Shown piece after piece: positions 10,816-23,777 of a stretch of DNA of 64,000 bases. Numbering within the stretch: the first letter of the stretch is position 1; each line of letters opens with the position of its first letter. Position numbers and translations under genes: made by a program. Under the pieces are notes generated by a model. The model saw nothing but the letters and a program-made list of their open reading frames with translations, searched no databases and had not been told where the DNA came from. The DNA is from Ophioceras dolichostomum. Taxonomy: Eukaryota; Ascomycota; Sordariomycetes; Magnaporthales; Ophioceraceae. The DNA is taken from contig PYST01000104.1 of NCBI GenBank assembly GCA_003049485.1, positions 46,474 to 110,473 of the forward strand. Reading direction: 5' to 3'.

Positions 10816-13786
10816 TCACTGCCGGAGGTTCATGTGTGCCTGCTGGAACTGATACATGAGACCCAAGACGCCAATCTCTGGTTCTTCGGCGTTGATGGCG
10901 CTGTTCTCCCTAGAGAGCGTCTTCGTCGGCGATGTCTGCCATGTTGACTCGTCGAGGGCAGCTCCACCGCTGTCGTAAATATCCTCCTCTTCACCGCGCT
11001 TAGAACCATGTGCCACGTTCTCGCGGCCGTCCTCCATGGACTCCTCGATGATATCGCGATCGCCTGGATAGCCGCCGCGCTGTTGCGGCTGGTGTTGTTG
11101 TTGCTGCTGCTGCTGCCGTGTCCTGTGCATGCTCCTGGTTCCGAATGTGCCCGGAGCCGGTTGGTGGTGGGGATCGAGGAGAATGGAGGCCATTGGAGAG
11201 GGCTGGGGCATCGCAGGCCTGAATTGGGGCGTCCTCGACTGGGTTGGCATGGCGCCCGGCGCCCGGCTGCGAGCGCGGTCGCGGCCAACGCGAGAATACT
11301 GTATCTCGGCGGCAAGCGTCGGCGAGTAGAGCCCCGGAAACGATGGAGGTGGCTGGAACTGATGCCGGGCGCCGGGTGGGAGATGTCCTGGTAGGCCGGT
11401 CTTTGGGTTGATGACGTAGTTGTCAAGGAAACCGTAGAATGATGCGGCCATCTTACCGTGCTTCGTCGAGTAATAGTCATCCCTGGGGTCCGCGTTGGCC
11501 GCTGCCGCCGTCGGCTGCTTTTGGTCCCCGACCCCCTTCTTAAAATCAAAGACGGCAAAAGAGCACACGAAGCCGAGGCCGTCCACGTGAATCGTGAACT
11601 CCCTGAAGAAGTCGATCACCTGATCACTCGACTTTGGCAGGCTCACAAGCAGCACCAGGGGGGTGGTGAGAATGCTGATGATCTCCTCTAGGAATATCAT
11701 AATCTTGGGCTTGTAGAGCTCCGAAAACTCGAGCTTGACCTCGGTGCTGCGCAGGCGGCCCTGCCAATGGTCCGGTTCGTAGTGAGTGAACTCGATCACG
11801 CTCTTCATGGCGTACTCCGGGTCGAACACCTCGTTGTCGCCTGACACGTTGCCACGGGCGATGGCCCAGACGGTGCCCAGGACGGTGATGTAGAACATGG
11901 CAGTCCGGTCCGGCGTGATCTCGAATTTGAGGAACATCTCCGAGTCGAACACGGTGGCTACGGCCAGCACAGCCACAATCGACCCGGCGATAAAGGCCAC
12001 CGTCTTGGAGATCTCCTCGGTCTTGTACTTGGGAAACTGGTCGATGTACCGCTTCGCGAACGGATGAGACATGTTCAGCCGGTCGGTGAATAAGTGCCTC
12101 AGCTCGTTGAACTCCCTGAACTTCCACTCCGCGAGCGGCGAGTAGGACCTGCTGCCGAGAGACGACGGGTCGCTTCGGAATTCCTGATGTGATAAAGCGG
12201 GTCAGCATGACAGCGAGCAAAAGAGTTGGGGGAACAGCGTGCTTGCTTGCCAGGTGCTTACATGGAAGTATGTCAGGAAGTAGACGATGACCAGGTAGCA
12301 CGCCAGGAACGGTGCCAGGACAAGATTCATGAACCCGGCGAAGACGAAGCGGGACCGTAGCTTCTGGCTCAGTTGACTGCGCCGGCCGGGTCTGAGGAAC
12401 TCCTGGCTGACCTGGCCCCGGCTGTCAAAGACCAGATCTAGGATGCTGAATTTGAGGGTCCACTCCAGAGTTTTGGACAAGATCTGCCGGTGGCGGAGGT
12501 ACGGCAGCGGGATAGTCAAGTCTAGGATGTCCTTGTTGAACAGAGCTATCATAAAGTTCTCCTTGCGCATGAGTCGATTTGCGATGTCGTGCGCGTCAAG
12601 ACGCTCCTTGGACTGGCTGCCAACCCATTCGCGCTGGACTCTGGATAGATTCCTGGCCGTCTTTGGGTTCGCGTCTCTCAGTGCCATGATCCGGACCACG
12701 ACGTCCTGCCATGAGACGGTCTGCATGTCGGCCTCGGGGATGTTGAGGAGATGGATGTAGAACTGGCGCATTTGGAGTAGACGTCGCAGGTCCAGCAGGT
12801 ACTGGATAGACTTCCAGACAAAGTAGAACACGAAGACCCACAGGCCAAGGTTCCAGACCATGCCCATCTTCTGCGTGCACTGGGGTATCGTGATCTGCGA
12901 GAGCCTTTTGGACTCTGGTATCTTGTGGTAGTCGATGCACTGTGTGAGGAAGGTGAGGAAAGCCGCGATGAACGTCACGTTCCTGCAGTGCCAAACACGG
13001 GACAAGGGAGTTAGTAGGTTGCTCGGCTAGGTTATTGCCTGCGCGGGAGAGGCAGAGAGACACTTACACTAAATGGAGCACTCGCGAAACAGTGATACAC
13101 CAGAAGCCACATCCAAGATAATAGTCGTAAACGTCGGTCATGAAATTATCGAGATTCGAAACGTTGACCCATCTCCACATAGCCTTCTCGCGTGAATCTC
13201 CGGGCACGAAGTTGGCCATGAGAGACTGTGGCTGGCCGCCTTGGCTCGCCGGTCCAGGCAGCGGACCGTCATCATGGTGCAGCCGTTGCTGGGTTTGAGC
13301 GGCCTCCCACTGTGCCCGGCTTTTCCTGTTGGACGGTCCTGGGACAGCCCCACTCGGAGCCGACGGCCCTGCCTGTTGAATCTGGGGGGCTCTCTCTCGT
13401 GGATGGGGCAGCTGTCGCATGCCTGGCGGGTGTTCCACGAGCAGCGACTCTGGAACATCGTTGTCGACATCGTCTTCGGCACCAGTGGCTAGCCATCGAG
13501 AATCCCGTCGAGAATCCCGATCCTTCTGGCGGCGGCCCACGACGCCCCGATCGCCAGCAGCTAGAGCACCGCCGGCGCCTCCGCCATCATAGAGCGAGAC
13601 ACGACTACTGTCCGCCGCAAGCCTCTCCGCCTGTTCCAAATCGTAGTCCTGGAATGGACGGTTCAAATTCTCCTCGTCGATCGCGGCATCAGCGTGGGCC
13701 TCGACATCATCAGCCCCTCTGAGCTCCTCGTAGAACGACCGCCCGCGGTCTTGGGGGACGAGTCGGGAAAAGATGTTCGACGCCAT
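10816..13786 (-). CDS. atg9: Autophagy protein ATG9, phospholipid scramblase
   Basis: Multi-spanning membrane protein of Golgi-derived autophagy vesicles that scrambles lipids as the phagophore grows. Exons are 13786-13068, 12982-12262 and 12183-10816 (introns 85 and 78 nt), giving 935 residues. The start MASNIFSRLVPQDRGRSFYE is typical of filamentous fungi, and the preceding in-frame codons contain no ATG. The acidic, disordered N-terminal part (about residues 1-220) is followed by the conserved core: MWRWVNVSNLDNFMTDVYDY, NVTFIAAFLTFLTQCIDY, QDVVVRIMALRDANPKT, RKENFMIALFNKDILDL, and after the second intron the block SDPSSLGSRSYSPLAEWKFR through HGKMAASFYGFL. The C-terminus is low complexity with a Q-rich tract (RQQQQQQQHQPQQ) and GLMYQFQQAHMNLRQ at the end. 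The gene is divergent from COG6. A second autophagy gene, ATG4, lies 30 kb away. Confidence 0.97.
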
Positions 13787-14786
13787 TTCCTGCCGCGACC
13801 GCTGCGAGTTTGTGTCGCCAAAGATCAGAGAGGGACGGACCGCATCGCAGGAGCTCCCGAGAGGCACGCGGGGATAGCTCCAGAAGAGCGTGGGATAGCC
13901 AGTTCGTCGGTGGTTACTCGGCCCAATACTGTGAGAAATCGGGGGGTTGCTAGGAGATGGAGAGGGGGCTCAAGGTTCTATATGAATTGGAATTCGCTAG
14001 GTACGTGGTCGGTCGTGGTCGTGGTGGCAGGAACGCGGCGCTCGAAGAGAACGAAGGTTCAGGGTTGGATGGGGCAGGCACCAGCAGCGATGCGTGCACG
14101 GCCTGGACAGGCTGCACGTAAGTACCACCCCGATGCACAGGCACTCCTAATCGTGACGTCGGACGCGCAGCTCAGTCATGTGCACTCACGCGATGTATTG
14201 AGTAACACCGCACACAAACAAGAGCGTGATCGCTGGACTTGAAAACAGAATATACGTCAGATGCCCCCAATCCATAGGCATTGACTTCCTCGGTGACGGA
14301 GGACTCATATACTGTTAAGGGAGAGCCAGTCCGTTCAAGGACGGAGACACTGACCAGCAACGGCCAGCTGATGACGCTAGCCCAGGCGGATGCGACCCAC
14401 AACACTGGGGCTTTGGCAGGCAGCTGACAGGGGCGGGCGGTGTGTGGAGCATTCGACCGGATCAATTATCTTGGCATCTACCATGGCCTATCTCACCGCC
14501 TTTGAGTCCCTGTCACCCCCTTCGTACTTCAGGACGATCGTTCTCATCATCAAAGCCGAGCTGGTGGCATTACAACTAGAAATGCTTGTTACGGGAAGCA
14601 CTTTCCAACCACGAAGGAGCACCAAAGCCATGTTATTTACCGGGGCGGCCACCCCTAATCAAGCTATCGAAGCGTGAAAGTGTCATTGACAGCCAGCCAG
14701 AGCTGGAGCTACCCAACACTCTCACAAGCAATTCTGCCCCTCACTCATGGCACCCCGTGAACAGACCTGTCAATCTCACAGAAGCC
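13787..14786. other. Divergent promoter region ATG9 / COG6
   Basis: 1.0 kb between two start codons facing away from each other. It carries the leaders of both genes. A 31-codon ATG-initiated frame on the minus strand (near 14281-14186) could be an upstream ORF of ATG9 or end at a GTGAGT donor, but I have no family support for it. Confidence 0.6.
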
Positions 14787-17068
14787 ATGAGTGCACTCTT
14801 TTCATCCCTCGAAGGACTTCCACTCCTCTCAACAACACAACAAGCCCCTGGATCCAGCCCTGTATCACCACCTATTTCTCAAACTGCATCCTCGCTCAAA
14901 GGCCTCAATGCGTTGTCGTCTAAGGTCACTACCGCCCTCTCAACCTCATACGCCGATTCAGAGTTCCGCGATGCACTCGCGCTTCTGGACGGTCGCGGAC
15001 TTCAGAATAATCCTGAGACTCGCCGCCGACTGAGGCTGGATCTGCAAAAGAAGGTCATTGACAGCAATGGCGAAATAATTAGTGAATTTGGTCGAGTTGC
15101 AGATGTATGTTTCTTGTTCGGTTTCCCTGCCCCTCATCACTTGCTGTGACTTGGTGCGATGAAGTGAAGTGTGTCCTGCACCTGAGCTAATGATATTTTC
15201 ACAACGCTTGGCTGCACCCCAACCAGCAACTCCGGCGCATAGGCAACACAATAGAAAAGCTCAACAAGAGCTATGCCGAGATGAAGAGCCAAATCACAGC
15301 CGCGCATGACTGCACTTCTTCGGTGTTACTGGAGGCGTCATCACTTATCACCCGGAAGCGCCAAGTTGAGAACAAGCAACGGCTCATGAAGGCCCTACAG
15401 GGCCACTTCGTGCTTTCGGATGACGAGGTAGCGGTTCTCACTCTCTCGACCAAGCCGGTAGATGACCGATTCTTCGTTTTACTCGCCAAGGCGAGGCGCA
15501 TTAGCAAGGATTGCGAGATTCTACTCGGCTTCGAGAACCAGACCTTCGGACTGCAAGTCATAGAGCAGACCTCCAAGAACCTCAACCTCGCCTTCCAGAA
15601 GCTCTACAGGTGGATCCAGCGTGAGTTCAAGACGCTGAATCTGGAGAACCCCCACATCGGGTCTTCCATACGTCGCGCTCTTAGGGTGCTTGCCGAGCGA
15701 CCCTCGCTGTTCCAGAACTGCCTAGACTTCTTTGCTGAGGCGCGCGAACACGTTCTATCCGATGCCTTCTTCACCGCCCTCACCGGCACTACGACAGGGG
15801 GTGCCGAGGACCCCACTGTGAAGCCTATCGAGCTGGCTGCCCATGATCCATTGCGGTACGTGGGCGACATGCTCGCCTGGACGCACTCTGCCGCCGTCAG
15901 CGAGAGGGAGGCCCTGGAAGTTCTGTTCGTCTCAGACGGAGACGAGATTGCCCGGGGGATCCAGACGGGGCGGGACACTGAGGTATGGCGCCTCGTTGAG
16001 GAGGAGGGCGAAGCGGCTCCCGAGTTCAACCCCGTCAAGGCGCTCAACGAGTTGGTCGACCGTAACGTGTCTGGCGCGTCTCGAATTCTCCGCCAGCGCG
16101 TAGAGCAGGTTATCCAAACGAACGAAGATACGATCCTGGCATACAAGCTTGCCAACCTCCTCAACTTCTACCAGGTCACGTTTGCGAAGCTGCTTGGAGA
16201 AGACTCGGTCCTCGTAGAGTCTCTGCGCAATCTCGACTCGGAGGCGCTGCGGCAGTTCAGGTCGCTCATGCGAGATCACATCGCCACCCTCCAGGGCGAG
16301 TTCCAGCAGGCACCCGTGGATCTCGCGCCTCCGGAGTTTCTGCTGTCGTCGCTAGAGCAGCTCACTGCCATCATGAAGACTTACGAGACATCCCTCACAT
16401 CGTCTGCTGATAGGGAGGCGGACTTCCAGCCCATTCTGGCCGAGTCGCTTGAGCCCTTCGTTTCTGGCTGTCGAAATATCGCAAAGGGAATCGAATCACC
16501 TGCCAATCTTGTTTTCCTGATCAACTGCCTGGTGGCCGCGAAGATGGCGCTGATGCCTTACGACTTCACACGTGGACGAGTTGCGCAGCTGGAGACCGAG
16601 ATTTCGGAACAATGCGCCAGGCTGTCCATGTGCCAGTACGACTTCTTCCGCGATGAGTCAGGTCTCGATACCATCTTCAGGGCGTTGGGTCCCCTCACCG
16701 ATAAGCCAGAGGACATTGAGAAGATCAGGAGCCTCGAAGCCCTCGCGCCAGCGGAGCTGGCTCAAGCGAGCCAGACATTGGATGACTTCCTGCCGTCGGC
16801 TTTCATGGATGCGTTGGAAAACATCAACCTTGTACAGGAATCAAGGTTGGCACGTCAGATCACGGAGGAGGCTGCCGAACGGTTCTGCGTCGATTTCGAG
16901 CATGTCGAGGACTTGCTGATCCACGCTGACGAGGTGACGGAGAGGGAGAACGAAGCTGGCGGGAAGCTCAGCGATTGCAGTGACGTAGAAGATGATGAGG
17001 ACAGACCACGGAACCTGCGGTCTCTGTTTCCTCGAACCTCAGGCGAGATTCGAGTGCTACTGTCATAG
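14787..17068 (+). CDS. cog6: Conserved oligomeric Golgi complex subunit 6
   Basis: Subunit of the eight-member COG tethering complex that retrieves Golgi enzymes in retrograde vesicles. It acts on the cytosolic face of the Golgi. Two exons: 14787-15104 and 15227-17068 (GTATGT donor, CCAG acceptor, 122-nt intron), 719 residues. The splice joins GEIISEFGRVAD to QLRRIGNTIEKLNKSYAEMK. Family hallmarks are SYADSEFRDAL, NPETRRRLRLDLQKKVIDSN, the coiled-coil N-terminal third, and ALRVLAERPSLFQNCLDFFA in the middle, followed by HDPLRYVGDMLAWTHSAAVS. The C-terminus has an acidic tail. The chosen start is the first in-frame ATG after upstream codons lacking one. Length lies between human (about 660) and yeast (about 840) proteins. 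Confidence 0.96.
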
Positions 17069-17714
17069 AAGATTTTAGTCAACGACTCTGATTCCGACCA
17101 AGGGCGGAGCTGACTGCGATAGACGACTCCGTTCTTATTACAGCATTGGCCGTGTTATGAACCTAATCCGTTCTCTTCCGTCTTTCTTCGCTTTGTGTGT
17201 AGGTAGTTAGGTAGGTAGGTAGCTTTCTGCAGAACGACCGCCGGCCTCCCACACGTTAATTGTTGGAGGCTCGCATCAGGGGCACAAACATCTCAGGGGG
17301 CTCTCCAGGGACGAGGAGCAGCCTTACCCTCCATGCCCCGCACACAAGTGCATTCAGACACAGCATTTTAGGCCCCTAGTGCCCCACTACTCGCACAACG
17401 GTGGGCGAGCAAGCTCCAAGACTCGAAGCGGGCAGCAACCAACTATGGAACCTACGTCACTATCTCCCAAGCTGTGCTTGCACTTGGGCGTTTGATCGAG
17501 TCAAGGCCAGGTCGGGCTGGCACCATCACATTGAAGCTAAATATGGACCACCGGCGAAATATTTAACGGTAATTTGTTCCCATATGCACCAACCGGGAGA
17601 TCCTCTGTACCGTATTATTGACTCCGTGTTTTTTGACACGTTCAAGCTCAAAGTCCAGGGACGATTTTCTCCTCCAGCGCTTCCCCAACCGATGTGGGAC
17701 CAGCGAAGAGCATC
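17069..17714. other. Intergenic COG6 3' flank / AAA ATPase promoter
   Basis: I see no gene. A GTAGGTAGTTAGGTAGGTAGGTAG run occurs near 17200-17222, one of several TAGG-type tracts in the intergenic DNA of this window. Confidence 0.6.
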
Positions 17715-20358
17715 ATGCAGCAGCCCGGGCAGTCTATAATAGATTTGCTCACTACAGCTTACGACAAATGCTTTGACGACTGCCAGGCAGCGATCTCGTT
17801 AGAGGGCCAGGTAATGCCATTTAATTCCTGCGTCTCCTAGCGACTTCTTTTGCTTCCGCTCCCTTCTCCTCTGTGCAATTTCCGCGCCTCGCCGTAAGAT
17901 TCTGTGTCTGGCTGACGCGTCCGCGGATGGCGCCACCTACTGTAGAACAACCCCGCAGCGGCGGACCGATACTGGAAGGCAGTCGTGGGGAGAGTACTGG
18001 ACTTCAGGTCCGCATATTCGAGCGCAGACGCTTTTAAGACCAGCGCGGGGAAGGATGCCTTCAAGGGCCTCCGTGAGCTCGAACTAACAGCGCAGGAGCA
18101 TCTCGATCTGCACGAGGGTTTGCGACTATCTCTCCAGAGCCTTGCCCTCCAAGATGCCCCATCCCCCGGCCGCAGCTCAGCCTCCCTTTCCCGACGCGAC
18201 AGCGACAATGGCAACAACGGTAACAGCATCGTCAGCAATAATGCATTGAGCGAATCCGAACAACCTCCGGTCCTACCTCCCAGACCCCCACTTCCACCAC
18301 GAGCGAAATCTTCGTCGTCTGGCCGTGCCGCACTCGTGTCGAGCGACAGGGTTTCGAGCTCCGACTCCGAGCAATCCCAGCCATACTCGTCGAATCCTAT
18401 TCTGCCCCCGCCGGACCCGTCCGAGGCAAACACACAGGCAGACCGGTCCCCTAGCCCCGAGGCTCGTGTCCACAAGATTCGAAAAACCTTACGGACAGGG
18501 AAGTCGAGCTTCAGGTCTAGAGATCAGGGCCAAACGGCGTCTGGCGCGGACAGAGCCGCTGCTGCGGCCTGGAGTGCTCAGGATGCTTTGCCGTCCTTCA
18601 GGCGTCTTAGTCGGGACCGGCGCACGAATTCCCCGAGCTCGCTGTCGAGCGCCGCACATGTCCTGCCCAGTCCCCCCATACACCAAGACCTACAGTATGA
18701 CCGAAACACACGACGAATGGTGCCGAGGGAGGCGGCAAGAGGAGGAGATCCACCGCCCTATTCCTCCGGAGAGTTGGCCGCTGCGGCCGCGATGAGAAAC
18801 ATGGCCAACGCCGCGAGACCAGAGACTACTAGCCCGGGGAGAAGCGCTATGGTAATTGCCAGGCGAGAACCCATCTCCCCCAGAGAGCGGGACAGTGCAC
18901 GCCGGATGCGTAACCCGGCCAGGAAGGCAGAGGCAGGAGGTGGGAGGAGTGCCGCCAGTCTCAACCGGCCGGCATCCACGGCCACGACCGAGCAACCTTT
19001 CGGACGGCCCACAGAAAACATACCACCAGACGCTGTCCCGTCGAGGAACTCGGAGCGGGGGACTCGCCCAAGCAGCTCAGCAACTCAAAAGTCACCAAGT
19101 CTACGGGAGACTCTGCATGAGACCCCCCTGGTAGCTGAGGAAGGTAGCGATTACATGTCTGCGAAGGCTGTCGACAATGGGGACGACGGCCAGATGAGTT
19201 CGCCGACACCTACCGACGGCGCTGAGGCGACGCCCGAGCCAAACAGCTGGGACGCCAAGAGGGCGTGGGTGCTTAACAACCTGCCGTCGTGGGTAGAAAA
19301 GCAGACAGCGACCTCGATCCTAGACGAGATCGACCCCAACAAGGACGTGATCCGCTGGGGCGACATTGCTGGGCTAGACGAGGCGAAAAACGCCCTAAAA
19401 GAAGCGGTTGTCTATCCGTTTCTCCGGCCGGACCTGTTCAGGGGCTTGCGCGAGCCGCCGAGGGGCATCCTGCTCTTCGGCCCACCAGGCACTGGCAAGA
19501 CGATGCTAGCCCGCGCTGTGGCCACCGAGTCAGAGTCCACCTATCTGGCTATCACTGCGAGCACGCTGAACAGCAAGTACCTGGGCGAGTCGGAAAAGCA
19601 CGTGCGCGCACTATTTACGGTGGCCAAGATGCTGGCGCCGAGCATCATTTTCGTGGACGAGGTCGACTCGGTGTTGTCAAGGCGGTCGAGCACGGGCGAG
19701 CACGAGGCTAGCAGGCGGTTGAAGACGGAGTTCCTGATTCAGTGGAGTAGCCTAGAGAAGCCGTCGTCTTCTGTGTTTGCGGGCACGGGTGCAAGTGCAG
19801 GTGCAGGTGCAGGTGCCCTTACGGGCAAGCCCAACGCGCTTGGCGACAGCAGGGTGCTGGTTCTGGCCGCCACCAACCGGCCGTGGGACCTCGACGACGC
19901 CGCCACGAGGAGGTTTGCCCGCCGCCAGTATATCCCCCTGCCCGAAGCCGAAACCAGGAGCGTCCAGCTGCGGACTCTGCTCAAGTCGGAACACCAGCAC
20001 TGTCTGACGGAGGAGGACATCGAAGAGCTGGTGCGCCTAACGGATGGTAGGTTCGCCACACATGATCATCGCCTCGTGCTTTTGTTTCCAAGCTTGGAGG
20101 CATACCCACCTATTCCTGACGTATGGAAACGCAACAGGCTACTCCGGCTCCGACATTACGCACCTCGCCCGACAGGCTTCGTACGGCCCGCTGAGGTCCC
20201 ACGGCGAGGCGGTCCTGAAGATGTCGTCGGACGAAATCCGGCCGGTTGAGCTGTCCGACTTCGTCGCGTGCCTCCGGACGGTCCGGCCCAGCGTGAATCC
20301 GGGCAGCTTGAAACAGTTTGATGACTGGGCGAAGCTGTTCGGGGAGAGGATCAGCTGA
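17715..20358 (+). CDS. AAA ATPase, SAP1/YTA6 (spastin/fidgetin-like) family
   Basis: Meiotic-clade AAA protein. Three exons: 17715-17810, 17946-20046 and 20138-20358, 805 residues. Exon 1 encodes MQQPGQSIIDLLTTAYDKCF. The joined N-terminal helices (residues 1-90) look like a MIT-type helical bundle, though I cannot prove this. Residues about 95-470 are S/P/R-rich and disordered. The AAA domain follows: VIRWGDIAGLDEAKNAL, Walker A GPPGTGKT (about 544-551), Walker B IIFVDEVD (about 598), sensor region VLVLAATNRPWDLDD and arginine-finger region ARRQYIPLP. The last exon restores GYSGSDITHLARQAS and the VPS4/spastin-type C-terminal helix. Role by family: microtubule severing or endosomal/sterol-linked remodelling; the fungal function is poorly defined. 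A GA-repeat insert (TGASAGAGAGALTG) lies inside the AAA domain. Confidence 0.9.
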
Positions 20359-21088
20359 TCGCGCGAGCATCGAAACGTCCCTTGGCGCCAACATCCAGCG
20401 TCTTGCTGCTTCAGGTTACGTTATGTGATGAAACGGATTGTTTGGCATCGGTTTCCCCGGGGCTGTTTCGGTTTGGCTATAGGGTGTTGTCGGTCTTGTT
20501 CGCTTGCTTTGCCTGCATGGTTGGTGAAATCGAGCCGGGATAGGAGGTTGGAAGGGTGCGACATGTACAGCGAATGGGCATTGGATCACGAGAATACGCG
20601 TAAGATATACTAGCCTAGAGAACACGAGAACATTCATGCATGAGACTGGAGACGTGAATATCTGCCAGGGGATGGAAAGCGAGCTGCTGTTGGGCTCAGT
20701 GGAAGATGTTGGCCGACGATCCCTCGTTTGCTAGGTGGCTGGGACCTAGAGTTGACGCATTGTGGGCAACGTAGCAGGTATTTTGTCGGGGTATATACAG
20801 ACAAGTAGGTAGAGTTCAAGTATTGTATAGGGTGATACAGGTGAGCAAACCTTGCCCATATACATAAAGTCGCGTTGGCACTGCAGAATGCCGAGCTTGG
20901 CGTGTCGATCGGCTTGGCCTTTCCGAGGTGACGAAGCAACCTGACGGCGGCTGAGCACCTAGATCCTCTATCCGACAACCGGTGGAAGGACAGCCGCTCT
21001 TCGCCCCCTCCTGAGCAACAGTGACTCCCTGGGGAGGTGACACGGTGGGTTGTTGCGACCCTCTGCCGGCTGCTGTCGCTACAGGGGT
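20359..21088. other. Intergenic, convergent 3' ends
   Basis: 3' flanks of the AAA ATPase (plus) and the mitochondrial ribosomal protein gene (minus). No gene or RNA recognised. Confidence 0.6.
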
Positions 21089-21705
21089 TCATTGGGGGTC
21101 GCCTGTTTCCGAAGTTTCTGGTGATGCCGATGGTTCGCGGTTCTTCTTCGCATTAGGTGCTCCCCGGGATTTCTCCAGCTTGCGTTGGGCCTTGGCCTCC
21201 TTCTCGGCCTTCCTGACACGCTCCCGTTCGGCGTCTCGCTCGGCGCGGCGTGCTAGTTTGGCAGCTCGCTTCTCCTCTGCTTCCGCTATCCTCTCCTCGA
21301 GCGTCGGGATGGGGGGCCTCTCCTCAACCGGTGTGCCAGAGGCGGCGATTATGTGCTTCACGACGTGCCGTTTCAGTTGGGATGTTGGCCAGCCAGGTGT
21401 GATGGCCACGACGTCGCCTGTGACGAGAGAGTTGTTGGGATCGTGAACGAGGTGCTCTACTGGTTTGAAGAAGTTCTGTGGTGGGCAGTTGTCGCATGTG
21501 TTAGAGACGCGTTGCATGCCGAAGCAATTATATAGATGTCAATGTTAGAAGAAGCCTCTGCGATGCTCACCTTCTTGACCCTGTTGTTCCATATTCGACC
21601 TCCGACGCGCACCTTGACTGTGCGGTCCATCAGGCCTGCCGAGACCACGACACCGTGTAATTCGCGGAAGCCGCGCTTCGCCGCGGCGAGCATGGGCGTC
21701 GACAT
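21089..21705 (-). CDS. mrps17: Mitochondrial small ribosomal subunit protein uS17m
   Basis: Protein of the mitochondrial 37S ribosomal subunit, expected to bind 15S rRNA in the matrix. Exons 21705-21571 and 21475-21089 (95-nt intron; GTGAGC donor, CACAG acceptor), 173 residues. The first 45 residues, ending in the OB-fold signature LHGVVVSAGLMDRTVKVRVGG then IWNNRVKK, match the uS17 family. The second exon continues with FFKPVEHLVHDPNNSLVTGD and VVAITPGWPTSQLKRHVVK. A highly charged K/E/R-rich helical extension (about residues 95-173) is typical of fungal mitochondrial orthologues and absent from bacterial S17. No obvious cleavable targeting peptide is visible beyond the basic N-terminus. Confidence 0.92.
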
Positions 21706-23200
21706 GGTGGGAACGAATGGCGGTTGGCCACGGCGGTTCGCACTTGTTCGTCGTGGAGAAGCCGCTCTCGAACTCGGTGGTCGAGATGGGCAGCTTCGCG
21801 AAATTTTGGCCCTAGCTGAATGCTTGGATTGACACTACCGCAACATCGAGGTTCACCGCCTTTATTTCTGCCGGCCACAAGTACCCACTAAAATGCCAGA
21901 CTCGCGCAGCCCCTCGAGCTCGGTAGGTGACCATTATCTTCTCGCGCAAGATGCTGAGGCAGTTATGACTAGAGCTTCGTTCATCATCGCATGCGATAGG
22001 ACGGGCCAGGACTATACGTTTGTTACCTGAAGCTACGAGTCTTCGAACGGCATAGCTCCCTACGATGTGACATCCACATGGCAGAGCAGATCTAGTCGTG
22101 AGCGGCACCGCCCTAGACACTTCCACCAATTTTCGAATTTTCCGACTTTATCCTAGATGCAGCTTTCTGCTGTCATCGTTCAAGATGTAAAATTCGAAGC
22201 GAGGTTAGCGTTGCAATCGGTGCTGGAAGAGGGTTGAGTGGGTGATACTGTGATCCTATTCCGTTGGTACACACAACACCTGTCCCACTGTCACCAGTAA
22301 CTTGCCTGTTCAATCAGCATCAGACTGAAGCTCACGTTCTTTCAATTTTCGTGCTCGTTGGTCGGGTCATGGCATAGGCGCTCGCTCTAGAGCAGCTCGA
22401 GTTAACGCTCGGGCATCTCTTCTTCCGTCTCCCGCCGCCTGCTGTCCTGCTCTGTTCTCCCTTTTTTTGGCGCTTCCGGCTTGGCTGTTGCCCGTCTCGG
22501 CTGGGGAGATCAAACAATGATCATGATATGAGCCGGTCCCATTCTGCCGTGCGACTGCCTCTCGCCACATTTACGTATGTACACACAGTCACTTTTCGGG
22601 GACATACGCGTCGCCCGCTTGCTTGTCAGAAATCCAGGGCTACCAAGGCAGACTCGGTAGGACCAGCAGCAACAAAACAAACGGCGCTTAGCATGCTGTG
22701 AATCTGATTCCTCCGTTGTGGTCGCGCGCCATCGCCAACGTGGTGAGCAAGAGCGTGACCCCCCGCCACCAATGCCGTGTAGTAGACCGTTCCTTTTTTG
22801 AGAGAGTATTATTGTACGCGATGGAAGCAAAACCCGTTGCATCGATTCCCATACAGAGCAGGAAAAGGAAAGAGAGAAACGAAAGCAAAGAGAAAATCGT
22901 TGCCCCAACCGCTGCCTTCCCATCTACTCACTTTCACCAGTCGCCTCACCGACCTCAACAGTCATCGTCGACGGCTTCCCGCCCTCGGCCTCCTTCATCC
23001 CTCTCCCCCTTCCCCTTTGACCCATTCTGCTTCACCCTTTTCGACAGGGTCCGGAGGTGATTCTGTCATGGTATCGTTTGCCGTGGTCAGCGAAGCATCG
23101 AGCATTTTCTCCTAGCGGTAAAAGCCAGAAGTCGCCCGAGGTCGTACCAAGCTTCTGTGACGCTCTATGTACAATTAGTCTTCCCCCCCCCCCCCCCCCC

Positions 23201-23250
<50 letters not shown>

Positions 23251-23488
23251 NNNNNNNNNNNNNNNNAAAAAAAAAAAAAAAAATAGAAAAGAAAGAAAAG
23301 AAAACCCTGACACGACAAACTCGGACCGCTTGAGCATCTTAGCGGAAAGGAACAAGAAAGGAGGCTCTATAGGATTTCCTCCTCTCAAAGCTCCGTCTCA
23401 GAGCTTCGCAAGCAAGGCGAGAAGCATGGCCGCTCGTCGTTGCCTGTCACTCTCCGCTGACAACAGTCCCTTAAGGCAATAGCCACCG
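21706..23488. other. Intergenic: uS17m promoter and 3' flank of the Q/N-rich gene
   Basis: No gene recognised. It includes an assembly gap at 23251-23266 within long C and A runs. The plus-strand frames at 22700-23110 look like pyrimidine/purine-rich noncoding sequence. Confidence 0.6.
23251..23266. other. Assembly gap (16 N) in poly-A, after poly-C
   Basis: A C run (from about 23185) is followed by an A run of about 48 nt, 16 N, and more A. The true length of this homopolymer is unresolved. Confidence 0.95.
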
Positions 23489-23595
23489 CTACGCAACGAA
23501 GGAAACGGATTCACGGCGTGCCAGGCGCCGGTTGTTTTGTTGCTGCTGGGCCTGTTGCTGTTGCTGCTGGCGCTGCTGAGCTTGCTGTTGCTGCT

Positions 23596-23629
<34 letters not shown>

Positions 23630-23631
23630 AC

Positions 23632-23671
<40 letters not shown>

Positions 23672-23733
23672 TTGCTGCTCCTGCTGCTGACGTTGCTGCT
23701 CCTGCTGTTGACGTTGCTGCTCCTGCTGCTGTT

Positions 23734-23777
<44 letters not shown>

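Noticed and set aside
14186..14281. 31-codon hydrophobic ORF (MPMDWGHLTYILFSSPAITL...) upstream of ATG9
   Set aside because: It looks membrane-like, but start context is weak, there is no downstream exon that fits, and no family match. Possible upstream ORF only.
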